From Spirometra erinaceieuropaei (Eukaryota > Platyhelminthes > Cestoda > Diphyllobothriidea > Diphyllobothriidae), in assembly GCA_902702965.1 (NCBI GenBank), contig CACRXP010000304.1, forward strand, positions 593,820 through 657,819: a stretch of DNA of 64,000 nucleotides, given 5' to 3'. The notes under the pieces were generated by a model. That model was not told where the DNA came from, did not search any database, and was given only the letters and a program-made list of their open reading frames with translations. Numbering within the stretch: position 1 is the first letter of the stretch; each line of letters opens with the position of its first letter. Position numbers and translations under genes: made by a program. Shown here one piece after another: positions 33,107 to 46,560 of the stretch.

Positions 33107-36100
33107 GTTTAGTTTGTTTTTGATTTGTTTATCTCATCGCTTTGTCAGTGAATTAAGCGCATTTCTCAAAGTTATATCACTCGTTGAAGATGAAGCATGA
33201 TATTGCAATTAGACACTATCAGCAACTTTACATATTAATACTACTGTATGCTTAACCAGTGCAGTGGCTAAGATAACGCTCGGAACCATATCACCACTTC
33301 TACAATTGTCTCCTGCAAACTTAATTAGAACTACTTGACTACAGCTTTTGTGAAATAAAAAGTTGGCAATTCTTCCCCACCCGTTTTATGGGCGAAACGA
33401 TTCTTGCCTTCTCTTATTTGCATGTGTGACTGTGAACTCCCCTTCAGCTGATAGCTTTAGACTCCTAAGAGCCACTTTAACTAACAGGGCCTTCGATATG
33501 TGAACTAGATGTGATGTTTGTTTTCATTTTTGGAAATAATCTGTCGAGGGCTGTCTCGTTTTTGTTTGTCTTCTGGTGTTCTGTCATACAGGATAAACAT
33601 TCCCCGGAGAACAGAATCCGATTGGGCTTATGTGCCTAGGGGGGGCATGTAACTGCAGTAGTCCCGAAATGAGGACATATCAAAACAAGCTTCCGTGACT
33701 CCATACGCAGATGACTACCACTGCCAAACTGCGACATATTAGACTGCAGATATTAAACTCCCGCGATCGAACTGGTTAATTACCGTAGGGTCATGTATTC
33801 ACACGTTGGCATCGCAGATGATGGTTCCCAGACACGGTCTCAGTGGATCTGTTTGGCGATTCTGGACTTGGTTTTCGCATCTCACAATCTGTCGGACTTC
33901 CGGCACGATAATAAAAATGAGGCAATATTTTTGTTCCAGGCGATAAGTTCTCGAGAACAATAGTGGTCCTTCCTTCAAACTGCTCTCATGCGTTCACATA
34001 ACGACGTCTTCAATTTCCCCTCAGGTTGACCTGCATAGGTACAGGTACGGTCAGCATGGCAAATGCAAAAGACGATATTCGACTGCCAACTTGAACTTAA
34101 TCGGTCCCCGATGCGCATGAGTTGGCTGGTAATCGCGGCCAACGGTCCATGCGACATGCCGACATTTGAGTCTTGAAGTATAATTTCTTTGCCTCTGCAA
34201 ACACCCCCAGTCTAAGAGAATGTATGCTACATCTGGGATCCTGTTTCATTACAACCGTACATTAACTGCCGCCTGTAAGACTGCAACCATCTGATGCTCC
34301 AAACGCAGGATCAGCCGTTCACAACGTAATTCTTACCTGCATAGCGAGCCTTGTTATTTTTGATTACGACATGATGCAATCTGTGTCAATTTTTGTGCAT
34401 GGTCCTGGCCCGTCTCTTATGGTGTGCTAAGTGCGAAGTTCTGTAAAACTGAGAGCCTGTGTCGAGCCATTGGCCTATTAGCATCTGGTTGTTGGTATTT
34501 AGACATCCAGTTTTCTGCTAACGAAAACGTCTCTGCTTTGATTATTCCTTGCGTCAACAGTTCTGCAGGTATGACGGTCTAGATGGGCAGGACTGGTGAC
34601 TGAATCACGTAAACTAGAGGAGAAAGTAAGATCGGAAGGCTCGCGATCTCTCACGACTATTCAAGGTAAGCAGTAAAATACAATTTTCGGTTCGGTCGTC
34701 ACGTCTGTCATCGGATATCCCTCCAACAAAGGCCAGAAGTTGGAGTGGTTGGTGTGTGCGAGGCGATTGGGTCATCAATATACAGATGTCAGTCTACTAA
34801 CATTTGCAGACTGAACAGTACGTAGTCATTTTAAAGATCGCAACGCATCTAGAGAGTTGTTGATGATTATGGAGGTAGGTACAACTAAACACAATTTTAG
34901 CTGGCTGATTCTCTGAAAATTGGCCTAAGAATGGGGTCGGAAGCTTGGGTTAGTAGGCTACTGTCGTCATCGACTAATTTTTCAAATTTAACATGTGAAT
35001 GATAGGTCTGCGACTCAAAAGCGCGCATGCCCTATTTAATCTGTAACAGAGGCTTAGGCAGGCAAGAGGTCTCAAGGGCGTCTACCTTTGAGAATAATAA
35101 AAATGCACACGACACCATCAGATAGATATGCCGACGCTATGCTCAACTTACTGCAGTCTCCAGTCTTAAGTCATTAGCCCGTCCAGAAATGTCAACTCCA
35201 TAACTCCCAGCCCAGAAAAAAGCACTCCTAATGTCAGTATGACATTATCCAATGAAATTATCTTTCTTGAAAGTAACTACCTTAACGCCCACAGGGAAAA
35301 AGAAAATTCCAATAAATGCCTGGTCAGATATCGTTTTAAATAATATCTTGGAATCTGCGTCACGAATTCCGTTGGGGGGACGTGACATACCACCTAGATG
35401 TTCTTCGTGGATGCACCAATTCTGTTTTGTAGGATGCAAATGTTTAATCTGCAGGGTTCATCGACCAGGCAAGGATGAGTCATTGCGTGGACTGAGGTTC
35501 CCGCCGAGGTCATTTAAAATCGTTTGTGGAAGTAAATCTCGGACAACTTTACACTAAAAAGACAATGGCCTTGGCCAGTTCGCACAAAAAAGCTTTTCAG
35601 TCCGACTGCCAATCGGGGGAAAGACTTAAAATCAGGAAAATGGGTGTAGAATTGTATTACGTGGAAGACTGAGAGGAGAACGAAGAAGAAATCAGAAACG
35701 GTCAAGTAAACCAGCTCATGGAGTCGTTCGGGTAGGCAAAACCCGTGACAATGAAAGCTGGGACTATCAGACGAGATGAGCATTGAAGGTAAGCTCCGCA
35801 AATACTCAAAATCCGCTGGGCAAATTTGGTGAAACTGAAAATCCAACTGGCAAAAACTGGCCGGGAAATATGCTTTTCTGTGGATAATGCGAAATCCAAA
35901 ATATCAGACAGGTAATATCAGCTCTTTAGGAAGGAGGAACCAAGGCAGAGGGAGGAATCACTGTTTATTTCTTCTGAAGCCTAGCTGTATTCGCAAAGTA
36001 AATACTTCGACACGGGAGGGGCAACTGCCAGTTACTACTATTCTCACCAGACACGCCGAAACTCTTTATTTATTGGTCGCATACTGTTCGCCTAATTGGA

Positions 36101-37453
36101 CATCAAACACCGATATCCTTCTGGCTGAACTGTTCAAAGTAAGTGAAATGAAAGATGTCCCTATTTCTGGATATTTTAATATCCCTGGTACTAACAGGTG
36201 TCATGTTCATTGTCTAACTTTGACCACAGATTAGTACAAAGGACACGGGCAAACTTCTCCATCAGAGTATTACCTTAGAAACACGGGCTAGGAAAGGGAA
36301 ACAGTCAGACTCTCTTGGCCTTATTTGTTTTGAGAGAAGGAAAGTGGGCTTCAGCTTTAAAACCAACTGACAAAATTCATGCGATCACAACGCACTGCGC
36401 ATCGAGCAATTACTACTTTCAAAAGTCCTCTGACTTGACAGCTGGAAATGAAATAGTTGGAAAGCAGATTACGCATTACAGGGAGGATGGAAATGAAAAC
36501 TACCATGGGTAACTGCGCAGCACAGTAAGCTACGGCAACCCTGCTTGACTTTCCTTCCATTGCAACGAGTGACTGTCGATCCCTACTGTCCTCTCAGAAA
36601 AACCGACAAGAAACAAATGTCGGAATTGGATGAAATTTGGCGCTGTAAGTCTTTCTTTCTAAAAATAGATCGCTTTTGGAAATTCTATAAACTAACCAAA
36701 ACTGAAGATCGTGTGCGTCAATAAAGACTAATACACATCATTTTTGGAAATTAACCCGAACTAAACTGACTGAGTCGTTCCAAAATCGTCCATGAATACA
36801 TATATACTATTTGAAAAACTGAAACTTGATCCCCGCACTTGGGTACTCAGAGGGAATGCTGTGGACTTCTGGTTAGTTAAGAACGCTCGATTTCCTCAAC
36901 TCCCTCACTTCAATCTTCAATCGCTGGCCTGACTCTGTTTTAAGTAAGTCTTTTGACGAATCTGTTTTCTCCAGCCACACATGACACAAGCTCTGCTATG
37001 CTTTCCTCGTCAGAAAACTAAAGCCTCAAAATTAAGTTGCTTAGTTTCTTCCGAAATGAATGCGCCAGCTTAAAGCAAATTCCTTGAAACTCGACTTCTC
37101 AGGCTTGACCGAAAGTTGGCGGGAATATTAGTCAATGTCAGCGGCATAAACTTGGATTATTCACAAATGGTCAGTATTATACAACTGCTGATTTATTCAT
37201 CATAAAACCAGGGTTTATAGTAGCTTAAGGCCCAGACACGTATTTTGCCGATTTTCTGCCGCCGAAACTACTTACATCAAAGCCATTGCGATCAATGTCT
37301 GCAAAACTCCTGATTTAGGAAGTATACCTGTATTCATGCTTGCAGGATCCGTCAAGTAACTGCCAAAACTGCCATCGATAATATTCCAATGTCTTCCTAA
37401 GAAGGCAAAGTCCCGGACCAGTGGAACGATGCGCTTGCCTCTTTCATTTTTAG
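33107..37453. other. Non-coding stretch
   Basis: No supported gene. A frame at 35,252-35,557 begins after an acceptor-like CAG (35,294) and reaches a donor-like GTAGGA (35,430), with peptide INAWSDIVLNNILESASRI, but both strands are open there and I recognise nothing. A GTAAGC donor-like site near 34,667 has no open frame. Confidence 0.35.
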
Positions 37454-37512
37454 AGGAGGACGGAGAGTGGACTCTGAGAAATATCACCCAGCTTGTCAAA
37501 CCTCCGTGGCAT
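37454..37512 (+). CDS. Possible short internal exon
   Basis: The acceptor 'gcctctttcatttttag' ends at 37,453 and is followed by 59 bases that encode EDGEWTLRNITQLVKPPWH in one frame, then a GTTAAG donor. The preceding intron would be phase 1 and the following one phase 0. Amino-acid composition is protein-like. The exon is very short, no partner exon was found, and I do not recognise the family. Confidence 0.22.
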
Positions 37513-38260
37513 GTTAAGTATCCGAATGCTTCATAAGAAACATCTAGCTGAGAAAAGCAACATATACTGCGCAGCATAACAGGGATTTTTCCCAGGATGC
37601 TCTTTATTCACGAGAATGTACTAACTTATGAAAAAAAACGATGCTATGAATGAATGTTGTCCAGCATATGCAGCATTTTTGACCTCACTAAGACGTTTGG
37701 CAGCATACCCTGTAGGCCCCTCCTTTAGAACCTCCAAAAAAGTCAGAAATCGAGGCAATGTCTCTAAAATGATCGAGATTTTCTGTCCTTTAAGAACAGA
37801 GAACTGTCTTCGGCAGGTGCGCCTCGGACAGAACGAAGATTATAAATGGGATCTAAACCCTTAGGCATACAGCGGGCTGCGCTCTAGATGCGTAACACAA
37901 AGTGGGTCTCAAATCGATCCACGGCATGTCCTAATTAGGCTGCGGGGCGTCTGCAAATCTATGACCACTGCCGTACATGGGGGGAGGGTTGGTGCCATGC
38001 CCATGACGAAGACCTCACGTCGCGTCAGCCATTGAGCCCAATCCCAGAACTTGCTGTTTGACGGGCTCATAAAACTGGACGATTCATCCTCACGGCAAAT
38101 CAGCGCACTCCTACTTGTAGTAAATCTGACGCACTTGAATCTATGCCGACGCGCCACGAGTCGTGGTTTGGAAGGTTTGCAATTGACGAGATAATCTTCT
38201 CCGCGTGGCACATACGGTGTGCGCATTTGAGGTGACTGCTTAGATGACTGAGAGCGAAGC
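37513..38260. other. Non-coding stretch leading into a dispersed repeat
   Basis: The GC-richer segment from about 37,900 is probably the 5' part of the repeat copy whose core is at 38.29 kb. No gene seen. Confidence 0.35.
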
Positions 38261-38284
38261 TCAATGATTCCTTCTTAATGTGGC

Positions 38285-38410
38285 ATTTATGGCACTCCCA
38301 AACGTGTGGGATCCGAGCCGCCTTCGTAAACGCCTGGTACATATTGCGGGGACCAGGTTGTTTGTGGCATGCGTTAATTGGCTCTTTAGCTTTACCGACC
38401 GCTGCGCCCG
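38285..38410 (+). repeat. Dispersed repeat family DR1, copy 1 core
   Basis: The order 'ggcactccc' - 'gatccgagccgcc' - 'cctgg.ccat' - 'gcggggaccagg' - 'gcatgcgt' - 'gctctttagc' is shared with copies at 43.4 and 50.4 kb. On the minus strand each copy can be read as PGPRxMxQAF..., but downstream frames differ between copies and contain stops. I regard it as non-coding or an old retroposon tail. Confidence 0.6.
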
Positions 38411-41400
38411 TCTCTCCCCGGCCGCCTTGACACCAGAACATGGTAGGCGACGGAAAACAGCTTGTGGTAGGTGCTACTCAGGTCCATCTCATTATGATAT
38501 AATGCAGGCGAAAGTAACTTGTAATACGCCCACTCCGTCTGAAGCGCGATTGGCGTCGTCTTTCGCGACGGTGATACTGTTTTTTATTCAGACCCGGTGT
38601 ACTTTCTTATTTTGTGGGTAAATACAGCAGGAATTTGGACCGTGAAGCCGTCCCGTTCATTGGGAACCTGGCGACATGAAGTGAAATCCAATGTATCAGC
38701 GACACTGCGGTGGCGACTAGACATCCGCAAACTGAACATTTATTTAACTAGGGGATTTTCGAAACCAAGTGTGTCAAAATGTATGGTCTCACAATCTAAC
38801 GCAGACCGAAAATACCTTCCAGGAAACCAACATTTCAAATATGTGGCTGTGTGAAAGATGTGAAACATAGAGAATTTTGAACATGTGGATGACCGCAAAT
38901 TTAGCGTTATCAAAGCATTATATTAAGGTGGTTCACCAATCGATTAGTACCTTGTAATGAATTAGACATGTATTTGAATTATAATCTTTAGTGTCTTTTA
39001 GAAAAATTCTGAAGCGTTTCAAAGCCGCCCAGTCTGAAATACAGAATGCTGGCCTGGACACCGTAGTTGAAGAAGGATACTGACCTGTTCGATCACCCGC
39101 TAAGCAGAAACAGCTGATGGTCTTAACCATCTACCGAACTCGGACGGGTTGACAATGCATGCCCAATTCCATCTACCTTACAAGTAACTACGGCCTAACT
39201 AGCTCTGTACACTATTGCCTGCTGAAGCCGTGAACTTCATTTTCACACAAATTATTCACGTCAAAGAGAACGTATGAGACTGGACTTCACGAAGTCTCAT
39301 TCAGCCAACCGGTAATTCAAACGTATAACTCATCATCCAATTCGAATCACACTCTCAGCAACCTTTGTGTTTAAAAGGAAAACGGCTTGCGCACTTATTT
39401 GCGACACGCTCACTTGCAGCCAGCTTTGAAAGGCATTTGGTATTTCTCACTCGGTTCATATTGACTCAGTTGGAGCAGCAACAATCGAGTACATCGAATA
39501 TGCTATTATTCTCTGTCGATTGCAATTATACAGTATTACTTTAGCATATAAAGGACATCATAAACACATATATTCCCATACGCTGGTTACAAAACTTTTG
39601 GATTGCGTCAATGCCAATCTCTCCTAAAATTGCGATTCAGGCAATCGTGAATGCCAGGAAGTCAGGAGTTCGCATATACTGACTATTCGTCGGCGACTCG
39701 TACAAAAACATGGATCCTCTTAGTACAGGAGGTCGTAAAAATTGTTATAAAAATCATTTCTCGTAATCGGCATAATCAGTCAGCGAAACTTGTCATTCAA
39801 TGCTTTCGCCTATAGAACATATTGGGTTCTTTCCTCCTTGTTGAATCCTCCAGCGCAAAAAAACTGTTCGCCACTTTAATCACAAATACTAAGTACTTAC
39901 TTCGCTCAGTTTGGCTTTATAAGTTGTTATTTCGGCGCTGTGCATTCTTTTGACAGTATTCATTTTTCTGTCAACATTAACTTTTGTGGCCTTTAATGAA
40001 TACTCTAATAGGCACTATTGGGCACGGCAACGAAGGAAAAAACACCTAAAAATGTCGCAACTATTATAGGGAAAGTGTGCCAAAATAGATGGTGACAACT
40101 GCAATGTCTATTTCTAGTTTACTTGCAGCCAGCACCTAACCCTGCGTCGACCTCAGTCCACTCGACTCCCTGCGGAGGATTCAGCCTCTTGCTTCAAACT
40201 GAAATAGGGCAAGCAGAGTACGGCCTGCAAATGGGACGCTGAAGCAGCCGTCATAACGCCTCTGCATTTTTAAGTTTCTACATTTGGTCTTTGCTGGCAA
40301 AAGTCTCAATTTTTTGTCGCGCTGGCCAACTTGTTGTCTTCGTGTCGCGCTAATATGCTTGTGGCTAGAAAGGAGTAGGTAAAAATAGCTCGAAAACACA
40401 GCAAAAACCTGGCCTACCCCTAATGGGGAAAGGTTCTGTTGGGAGATGGCGTACATTCATCTTTGTAATCAGATATGAACGAACAAGCATCTTGAAAAAA
40501 TTTTGCTAACTCAAAATTACGTAAAATAATACGTGCTCCTCCGTTTACACTAAGCTGGTTAGTCGTTCGTTTTCGAAATTTCTGACCTGAAACGTTCAGG
40601 TAGACCAGAGCAGAACTTACGAGGCTATTGATACTCAAAAGACGATAAAATGAGGTTCAGGCATTGTCAAATGGGCGTATTTTTGTCAAATGCAATTAGT
40701 GAACTACCAATGAGAGGCGGATTATCTTAAACATGGATGGGCAACGGCATAGAGAAGGACCCCATTTAACTGCCAGTAGAATGTGCATCGTCTCATACGT
40801 GATTTATGGTAAAGGGAATTTTGTAGGTGGGGCAGCACGCTAGATAGTAAGCTGACAAAATGAAAAACTCAAAAACTGCTTGAATTTGTGCCGAAAGTCT
40901 TGTCCTACGCTACCGTACGACAATATAAATGAGAGTAGTAATTAAACAGTAAACAAAAATTAAATTTCACAAAATAACGAATTTTTAGTTAAGGTGTGAG
41001 GTCGTGGGAAGTAATCTTTGTTGGCATTGCAATTTCTGCAACAGTCTGCAAATGTATGTCAAGATAAATCCCCGTTTGACACGTTCCACAGTCTACTGAC
41101 AGTTAAGTGAGGCCCTTCTCTATACCGTTGCGCGGGGGTGCTATGTGCTAAAAGCAGTGAGAATCTCAGCGTATAATGGAGTGCTAAGTGAGGCGTTCAC
41201 AATCAGATTGAGGTAAAACTGCGAAACTACGCCTAAAGAAACTCCTTAGGTACATATTAAAGCCACGAGTAAATGCAAGTTTAAACAGCATACCAGGGAA
41301 GAACGTAGTTTCAAGGACCGACCACTAGTCTGCATGCTTTACAAGACATTTTAATATAAACGGTTGGAAAAAGAGAATACGCAGTTAAACCGAGGTGTGG

Positions 41401-42520
41401 GGGGATTTTAAAACGATGCAATGGCTGAAAAAAACTCGCATTAACTTGAGTTTTTACGAATTATGCGTTTGCAACGGACGGCCGATCCCGATGCAGCCTA
41501 TTGAAATCTCTCGTTTAAGACCTAGAGACTACGTTGCCCTATATGCAATGCCTTCAGTACAGGCTTCCAGTAAGCAGCTAGTGGTTGACGTATGCTCGTC
41601 AATATTAAGAAACTGTTACAGGATTATAAAATGCCCCAGATTCCGCTAAAGTTACCAAGAGAAGGGGCAGAGCTGTACTTTCAATATCAATGAAGTAGGG
41701 TGTCGTAATAAAAATAATCAGACAACCAATATGCCGCCTTGTCGTATATACCAGGATCTCATAGACGACTCATCAGAAAAACAGTAATAAATGACCTTCT
41801 AAAGACAAAAGAAACAAATATATTCTAATATTTATTTGTAAGGCGTAAGAATGTTACTGGAATGACCTAAAGAAGGGCGTATTTTATTATTTACAGGAAC
41901 GATGTCGACATTCAAACAAGTTTGCAACCCAAGAGCTGACTGGTAAAATGTTTCACAGGCAGATTTTAAAACAAATTTTGCACTCAAACAGCGAAATTAG
42001 GCAGGTTTATCTGATTTGTGGTCACCAGGGCAGAGCAGGGTTTAAAGATGTAACCTGAAACTTAGACAAATGCAGTGACAGTCAATAAAGCATCTTGTCG
42101 AATTTCGAAAGCGTCTGGGGTATAGCAAGCACGATAGTTGAAACGCACCTGAATTTATCTGGATGTACCTTAGTTCAATCAGAAGGACCAAAAACATTGA
42201 AGTCCGTGGGTAGGTGCAGATTTCCCTCACGGTAACGTTGGAGTTTAGTCACGGAATAACAAAGACCAGGTAGGAATGGCTTACAAAACCTACACTACGT
42301 CGCATGCCCTCTATCATACTAATGCAGTTGTTCACTGCTAGGACAATCTACAAAATTAAAAATTAACATTTGGCCGTCCATTTCCGCATGTGGTTTGGCG
42401 CATACACCTATATTAATTTATACCCGAGAGGTACTGTCTTTTTTTGCTACCAAAAGTGTACTGAGACATATTAGTCTTCAAAAGCGGCCGATAGGTGAAC
42501 ACCCGACGAAGTATTTGTTT
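38411..42520. other. Non-coding stretch
   Basis: Frames at 40,181-40,456 (-) and 41,395-41,649 (+) lack domains. The latter has no ATG at its nominal start (GTG) and its first ATG is at residue 8. Nothing else is supported. Confidence 0.4.
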
Positions 42521-42529
42521 TGCAGGTCT

Positions 42530-42935
42530 TTAATTTCCCCAAAATGTGATAGTTAACCTGGAGTAAATCAGTCTATTTGAGACTTATAGACTCAGACTGA
42601 AATTTGATATGATCATTTTGACCGAAGTTCATCAGCCACAGCAAAACAACGGCATGATATTCATAAACTACCAACAGGCAGCCAATAGTATATGCATGGA
42701 TTGCAGGATATACCGTAGGTGACAACATAGATACTAGCTGAAAATCCAGACGCGCGTTTCGTCAACATTCTGCCACTGTACGACACAGTCGCAAGAAGTA
42801 TGGCTCATTAGTGGGCCTCCCAGCGTTCCCTGAGTGCTTTTGATAAATATTCCGGTTTTGAAATCAGAGATTTTTAATTTCCTCAGAAACTAATCGCTAA
42901 CTTGGAGTAAATCAGTCTAATTATAACATCCAGTC
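42530..42935 (+). repeat. Local direct duplication
   Basis: 'ggagtaaatcagtcta' occurs at about 42,560-42,575 and again at about 42,904-42,919. Each copy is preceded by a 'tttaatttcc' stretch and 'gttaacctgg' or 'gctaacttgg', giving a diverged direct repeat of about 45 bases spaced by about 345 bases. Confidence 0.55.
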
Positions 42936-42936
42936 A

Positions 42937-43011
42937 ATCCCGACAGATGCTGACTGATGAAGAGACCCCAGTGGAATAGAAACGTTCTGCGTTTTAGACC
43001 CATCTGTCTGG
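42937..43011 (+). ncRNA. Diverged hammerhead-like motif, different subfamily
   Basis: CTGATGA (42,954-42,960) is followed by AGACCCC...GGAAT as a weakened stem II (two pairs lost by apparent G-to-A changes), GAAACGTT and CTGCG. The outer halves ACAGATG (upstream) and CATCTGT (downstream) are a perfect seven-pair outer stem I. Inner stem I pairing is poor. Both core boxes are intact, so this is a better candidate than the relics at 4.5 and 19.2 kb, but catalysis is doubtful. Confidence 0.4.
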
Positions 43012-43189
43012 CCTCACATCTTGAGCACGTGAACGGCGTGTGTGCGTGTGGGATAGTGTGTCGGTTTTTTGTGGATACCAACTTTGTTTGAAAATCTGGT
43101 GTGTTGTGCAGGCAGCAGGCGGGCGCTCTCAGCCAGTATACTCAATCGGTAAGTGGACTGGTGCTGACTGCTGGAAAAAGAGAATGAAG

Positions 43190-43700
43190 TCAACTCCGAT
43201 GACCCCGTCCCCACGACTCTGCAGCGCGTTTCTCCACTGCAAGCAGTCTGATGAGCTATCGCGACGAGCTGAAAGTGGTGCCTTGAAAGGATACCAACTG
43301 ATAGGGCGTTTTGATCCTCTCTTGGAACGGAAAATTAGGCTGCAATGGCCCCTTCTAAAATGTACCCTCTATGACACTCCCATTTACATGAGATTCGAGC
43401 CGCCCTTTTCTCGTTTCCGCGAAGATCTGATCCATCATGCGGGGATCAGATATTATGTAGCCTGCGTAGGCGGTTTGGTTAGCTTTGTCAGCCACCGCGT
43501 CCGAGGCCAGTCTGCAGTCGTTTCGACTGTCTTGCCTGGGGTCCAGGTGGGTGAGGGAGGAGGGATTGCGGCAGATGTTGCGCAAATCTGCTATCAGTAT
43601 AAACTTGTTCACGTCCACGTCCCCGTTTCTGTGCCCACGCTTCTGTGGAGCAGAGGATGAACATCGTCGTTCACGACGGCTGAACCGTCATCAGATTTTT
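43190..43700 (+). repeat. Dispersed repeat family DR1, copy 2
   Basis: Core at about 43,371-43,505 aligns by eye with the cores at 38.3 and 50.4 kb. The end 'gttcacgtccacgtcc...cgtcgttcacgacggctgaacc' parallels 'ttcacgttcaaatcggcgttcac...cggcaacgacgattgaac' near 50,565-50,642, so similarity extends beyond the core. The 206-codon plus frame crossing it is a by-product: the other copies are not open in that frame. Confidence 0.65.
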
Positions 43701-44499
43701 CCGCTTTCGTAGAAATTTGTTGATTATTTGACCAACAGACGGTAACAATAGATGACCCCTCAATAGCTGTCAGCCCCCGCCGTTTCTTTAAGTTTGCTGT
43801 TACCTGTTATTTTTTGACTTCGTTCAAAATGATGGTCAGTATGCTCAGAACTGTACTATTGTTAGCCTCTAATATAGCGAATCGGTCCGCACATAAAAGG
43901 CTGCTCAACTCGAATTTCTCATGTAAATTAAACCTCACCATAGTGGAAGAGACACTAGTCTGCAGGTCACTAACTGAAATCTGCTGATTTAACTACATGA
44001 TATCGTGCTTAGGTGTGGAGTGGCACAAGTACTTGTCAAAAACAATCAACATCTGTCTGCCCATCTCCTTGAGACGACCAGCAAATTGGGTGTTTCTTTT
44101 AACTGGCCATAATACTAAACTCAGACGCTGCTTCCCAGACAGTTCTTGCACGTTAGACAAACGGCCGAGCCAGATGATACTCATGAGGACAACAGTTAAA
44201 ATTTATGTAGGTTCAGTTTGCAGTTATTTATGCTGAGTGCACCTCGTGTAACAGGCATTCAGCGGACGTCAACGGGAAGGTTAATGTTTAGGTTTTTTGG
44301 GTCGGGGTTCATTAGCGTTTCTTGTGGAATTTCTGTAGTGATCCGATTAGGAGAGGAAGCACATGACTCCAGCGAGATGATTGTCAACTTGGCAAGTAGA
44401 AACACATGAAAAGTGGCTTAAACGATAGAATGCTGTGACAGTCCGACGAACTCCATCGTGTGTTACACAGCAGGAAGTGCTCGAGTAGGGTGACTTACA
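43701..44499. other. Non-coding stretch
   Basis: Short frames on both strands near 43,993-44,240 with no domain. Nothing supported. Confidence 0.4.
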
Positions 44500-44870
44500 C
44501 GTGAATTAGTTTATAGTGAACTTGCGCAGCAACTGCCGAACTCCAACCGCCCGCGTTCGGCGTCATGATAAAATCAAGAAGACCGGATCGGACATAGATG
44601 GCTGGCACGGCGCGAAACCGCACCTGAGCATGTCACCACACTCCCTGATCCACAACGTCATTGACAAATTTTACACAGCAAGAGAAGAAAGGGAGACTCG
44701 GCCTCAACTGGCGCAGCGTAGGCTTGCGCCTGGTCGTGTTGTCATCTCTTTACGGGTGCGCATTCCTGAGAACTCCTTCCAAACCCCAATCCGACCCCCG
44801 TGCTGGTTCCGAGCAGCGACCGCGTGGCCCATTTCAGGACTGTGACAAAAAAGTTATAAGGTCTGAAAGA
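44500..44870 (+). repeat. SINE-like GC-rich dispersed repeat
   Basis: Begins with 'gtgaattagtttatagtgaa' (compare about 2.63 kb). A tract 'aagaccgga...ggctggcacggcgcgaaacc...caccacactccc' parallels 62,467-62,545 ('aagaccggaggtgg...ggctggcacgacacaagtc...caccacacctctcc'). The overlapping 109- and 73-codon frames have no domain. GC content is clearly higher than in the flanks. Confidence 0.45.
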
Positions 44871-46560
44871 CCACCTAGATGAGGAAAGATACAGTTATTT
44901 AGACATTACTGGGGTCTTTTGGACTAAAGACTACAACAATAGAGATATCTTGTAATCCAAAATGAAATTAAGAAGGGTATCAGGGTGAAATTAAAAGTTT
45001 TGCGGAGCTAGGGCAACGTATGATCCTGAAGAAAGTGCAAAAGAACGTTTGGATATTTCAGCTGGTATGCTGGAATGGTGAACATTTTTATCTGGTCGAT
45101 GACGTCACCAAATTTTCGAACTTTTAATTCTCTACAAGACCCCAATTTTATGCCATATGCATACAGCCCGTATAAACTTCTATTTAGAAGAATGTCTGCA
45201 TCTAGACTCAACGTTCCAAAAATGGCGCATAAGTCATAAAACGCTGTCAAGTCTGTTGAAATAAGCACTTTCTGATGCTCTTAATTTCCCTTGCAAAATC
45301 ACTACCCGAATCGTCCACAAAAAGGCGTTAGAGCAATAAATCACAATAAAAAAAACAAGGAATATTTCTCCCGCGGAAAAAAATTGTTAGAGTTCAATGT
45401 CATTCGGATGACTGGGGCAACAGTATGCGTAGTCATGGGGCCTTATATTTTTAGGCAAAACTATAATTTACTTGCTAGGCTTGAATTATAGCGCACTGGC
45501 CCTATGCGTGAATGACAGCTCGTTGAGGTTAGAAGGCCTCCAAAACGGGTCAGATTGGGCTGTGTCTGGGCTTTTGGCTAGTACCAGTTTCTTCAAGTAT
45601 GGTATAGCGATCTGATCAGCTGAGGTATCCACTAACAGCATGGATTTAGTGAAGTTCGCGTTTGGTTTTTCGGTCTTGCATTCCTGTTACGCGTGTGATT
45701 GAGAAAATATGTCACTCGGAGATACCCATAGCTTTTGTGATTGGGGTTTGTTCACATCCCGGACTGTTCAAATGAATCCACTTGAAATGAAAGGCAGCGC
45801 TTTTTTCAGTCTCACCTGAACTTATTGTGATTTTGACCGTACCCACCACGACTGATATGATTGTTCGAACATCGCAAACTGCGATAACCCCCCCCCCAGA
45901 GTTGACGCCGCGCCTGTGACTTGGGCGTGAATTATTTCATAATGAGGCAAGCTTGTGTAACATATACTACACTCTCTCTTTCCACATATTTCGTTGGGAT
46001 TGCATGAAATGGAGAGGATTGGCGATGGTCGAGGGCACAGTGAGTGGCAAAACGCAGCAGCCTATGCCAGAATTCCACGGGGGCATCTCAGATCGCACAT
46101 ACTAGAGCGCCATAAGGGTTATATCAAGACGGAGTCAGTTATTCTAATCCTCGGTCATAAGAAGAGCCGAATTATCCCATCATGATGATAGATCTTCGCA
46201 CATTAGATTTATCATAAAAAGTAATGCGCTAATCCGTCTCGGAGACGGATTTCTAGTGTTAGCCTACCTTTCGTTCTTCTCCCCTGTGCGTCAGCCGTCT
46301 GTCAGAGCCTGTCAAGGAGCCGATTATCTGATTTCCATGCATGGTGCTAAGGCACTAACATATATTGATATGTATTCACACGCAAAACGATGGAAAATAA
46401 AATTGCCACATATTGTTCGTTTGCCGTCGTAAGGGAGCTTACCAACTATCGCCTGCCCCTGCATAACAAAGATGACGAATGAGAAATATATAGAGATTTG
46501 AACTTCCACAGAAAAAATCAATACAAACAGCAAGGTCATCGTTTACCGCAGGCCGACTAA
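44871..46560. other. Non-coding stretch
   Basis: No supported gene; a short poly-C run occurs at about 45,890. Confidence 0.4.

Noticed and set aside
43247..43280. CTGATGAGCT...AGCTGAAAG, a hammerhead-like string
   Set aside because: It lies inside dispersed repeat DR1, and the aligned copy at 50.25 kb does not keep the core; stem I pairing is absent.
43040..43660. 206-codon plus-strand frame
   Set aside because: It overlaps dispersed repeat DR1 and the other copies are not open in that frame; no domain is recognisable.
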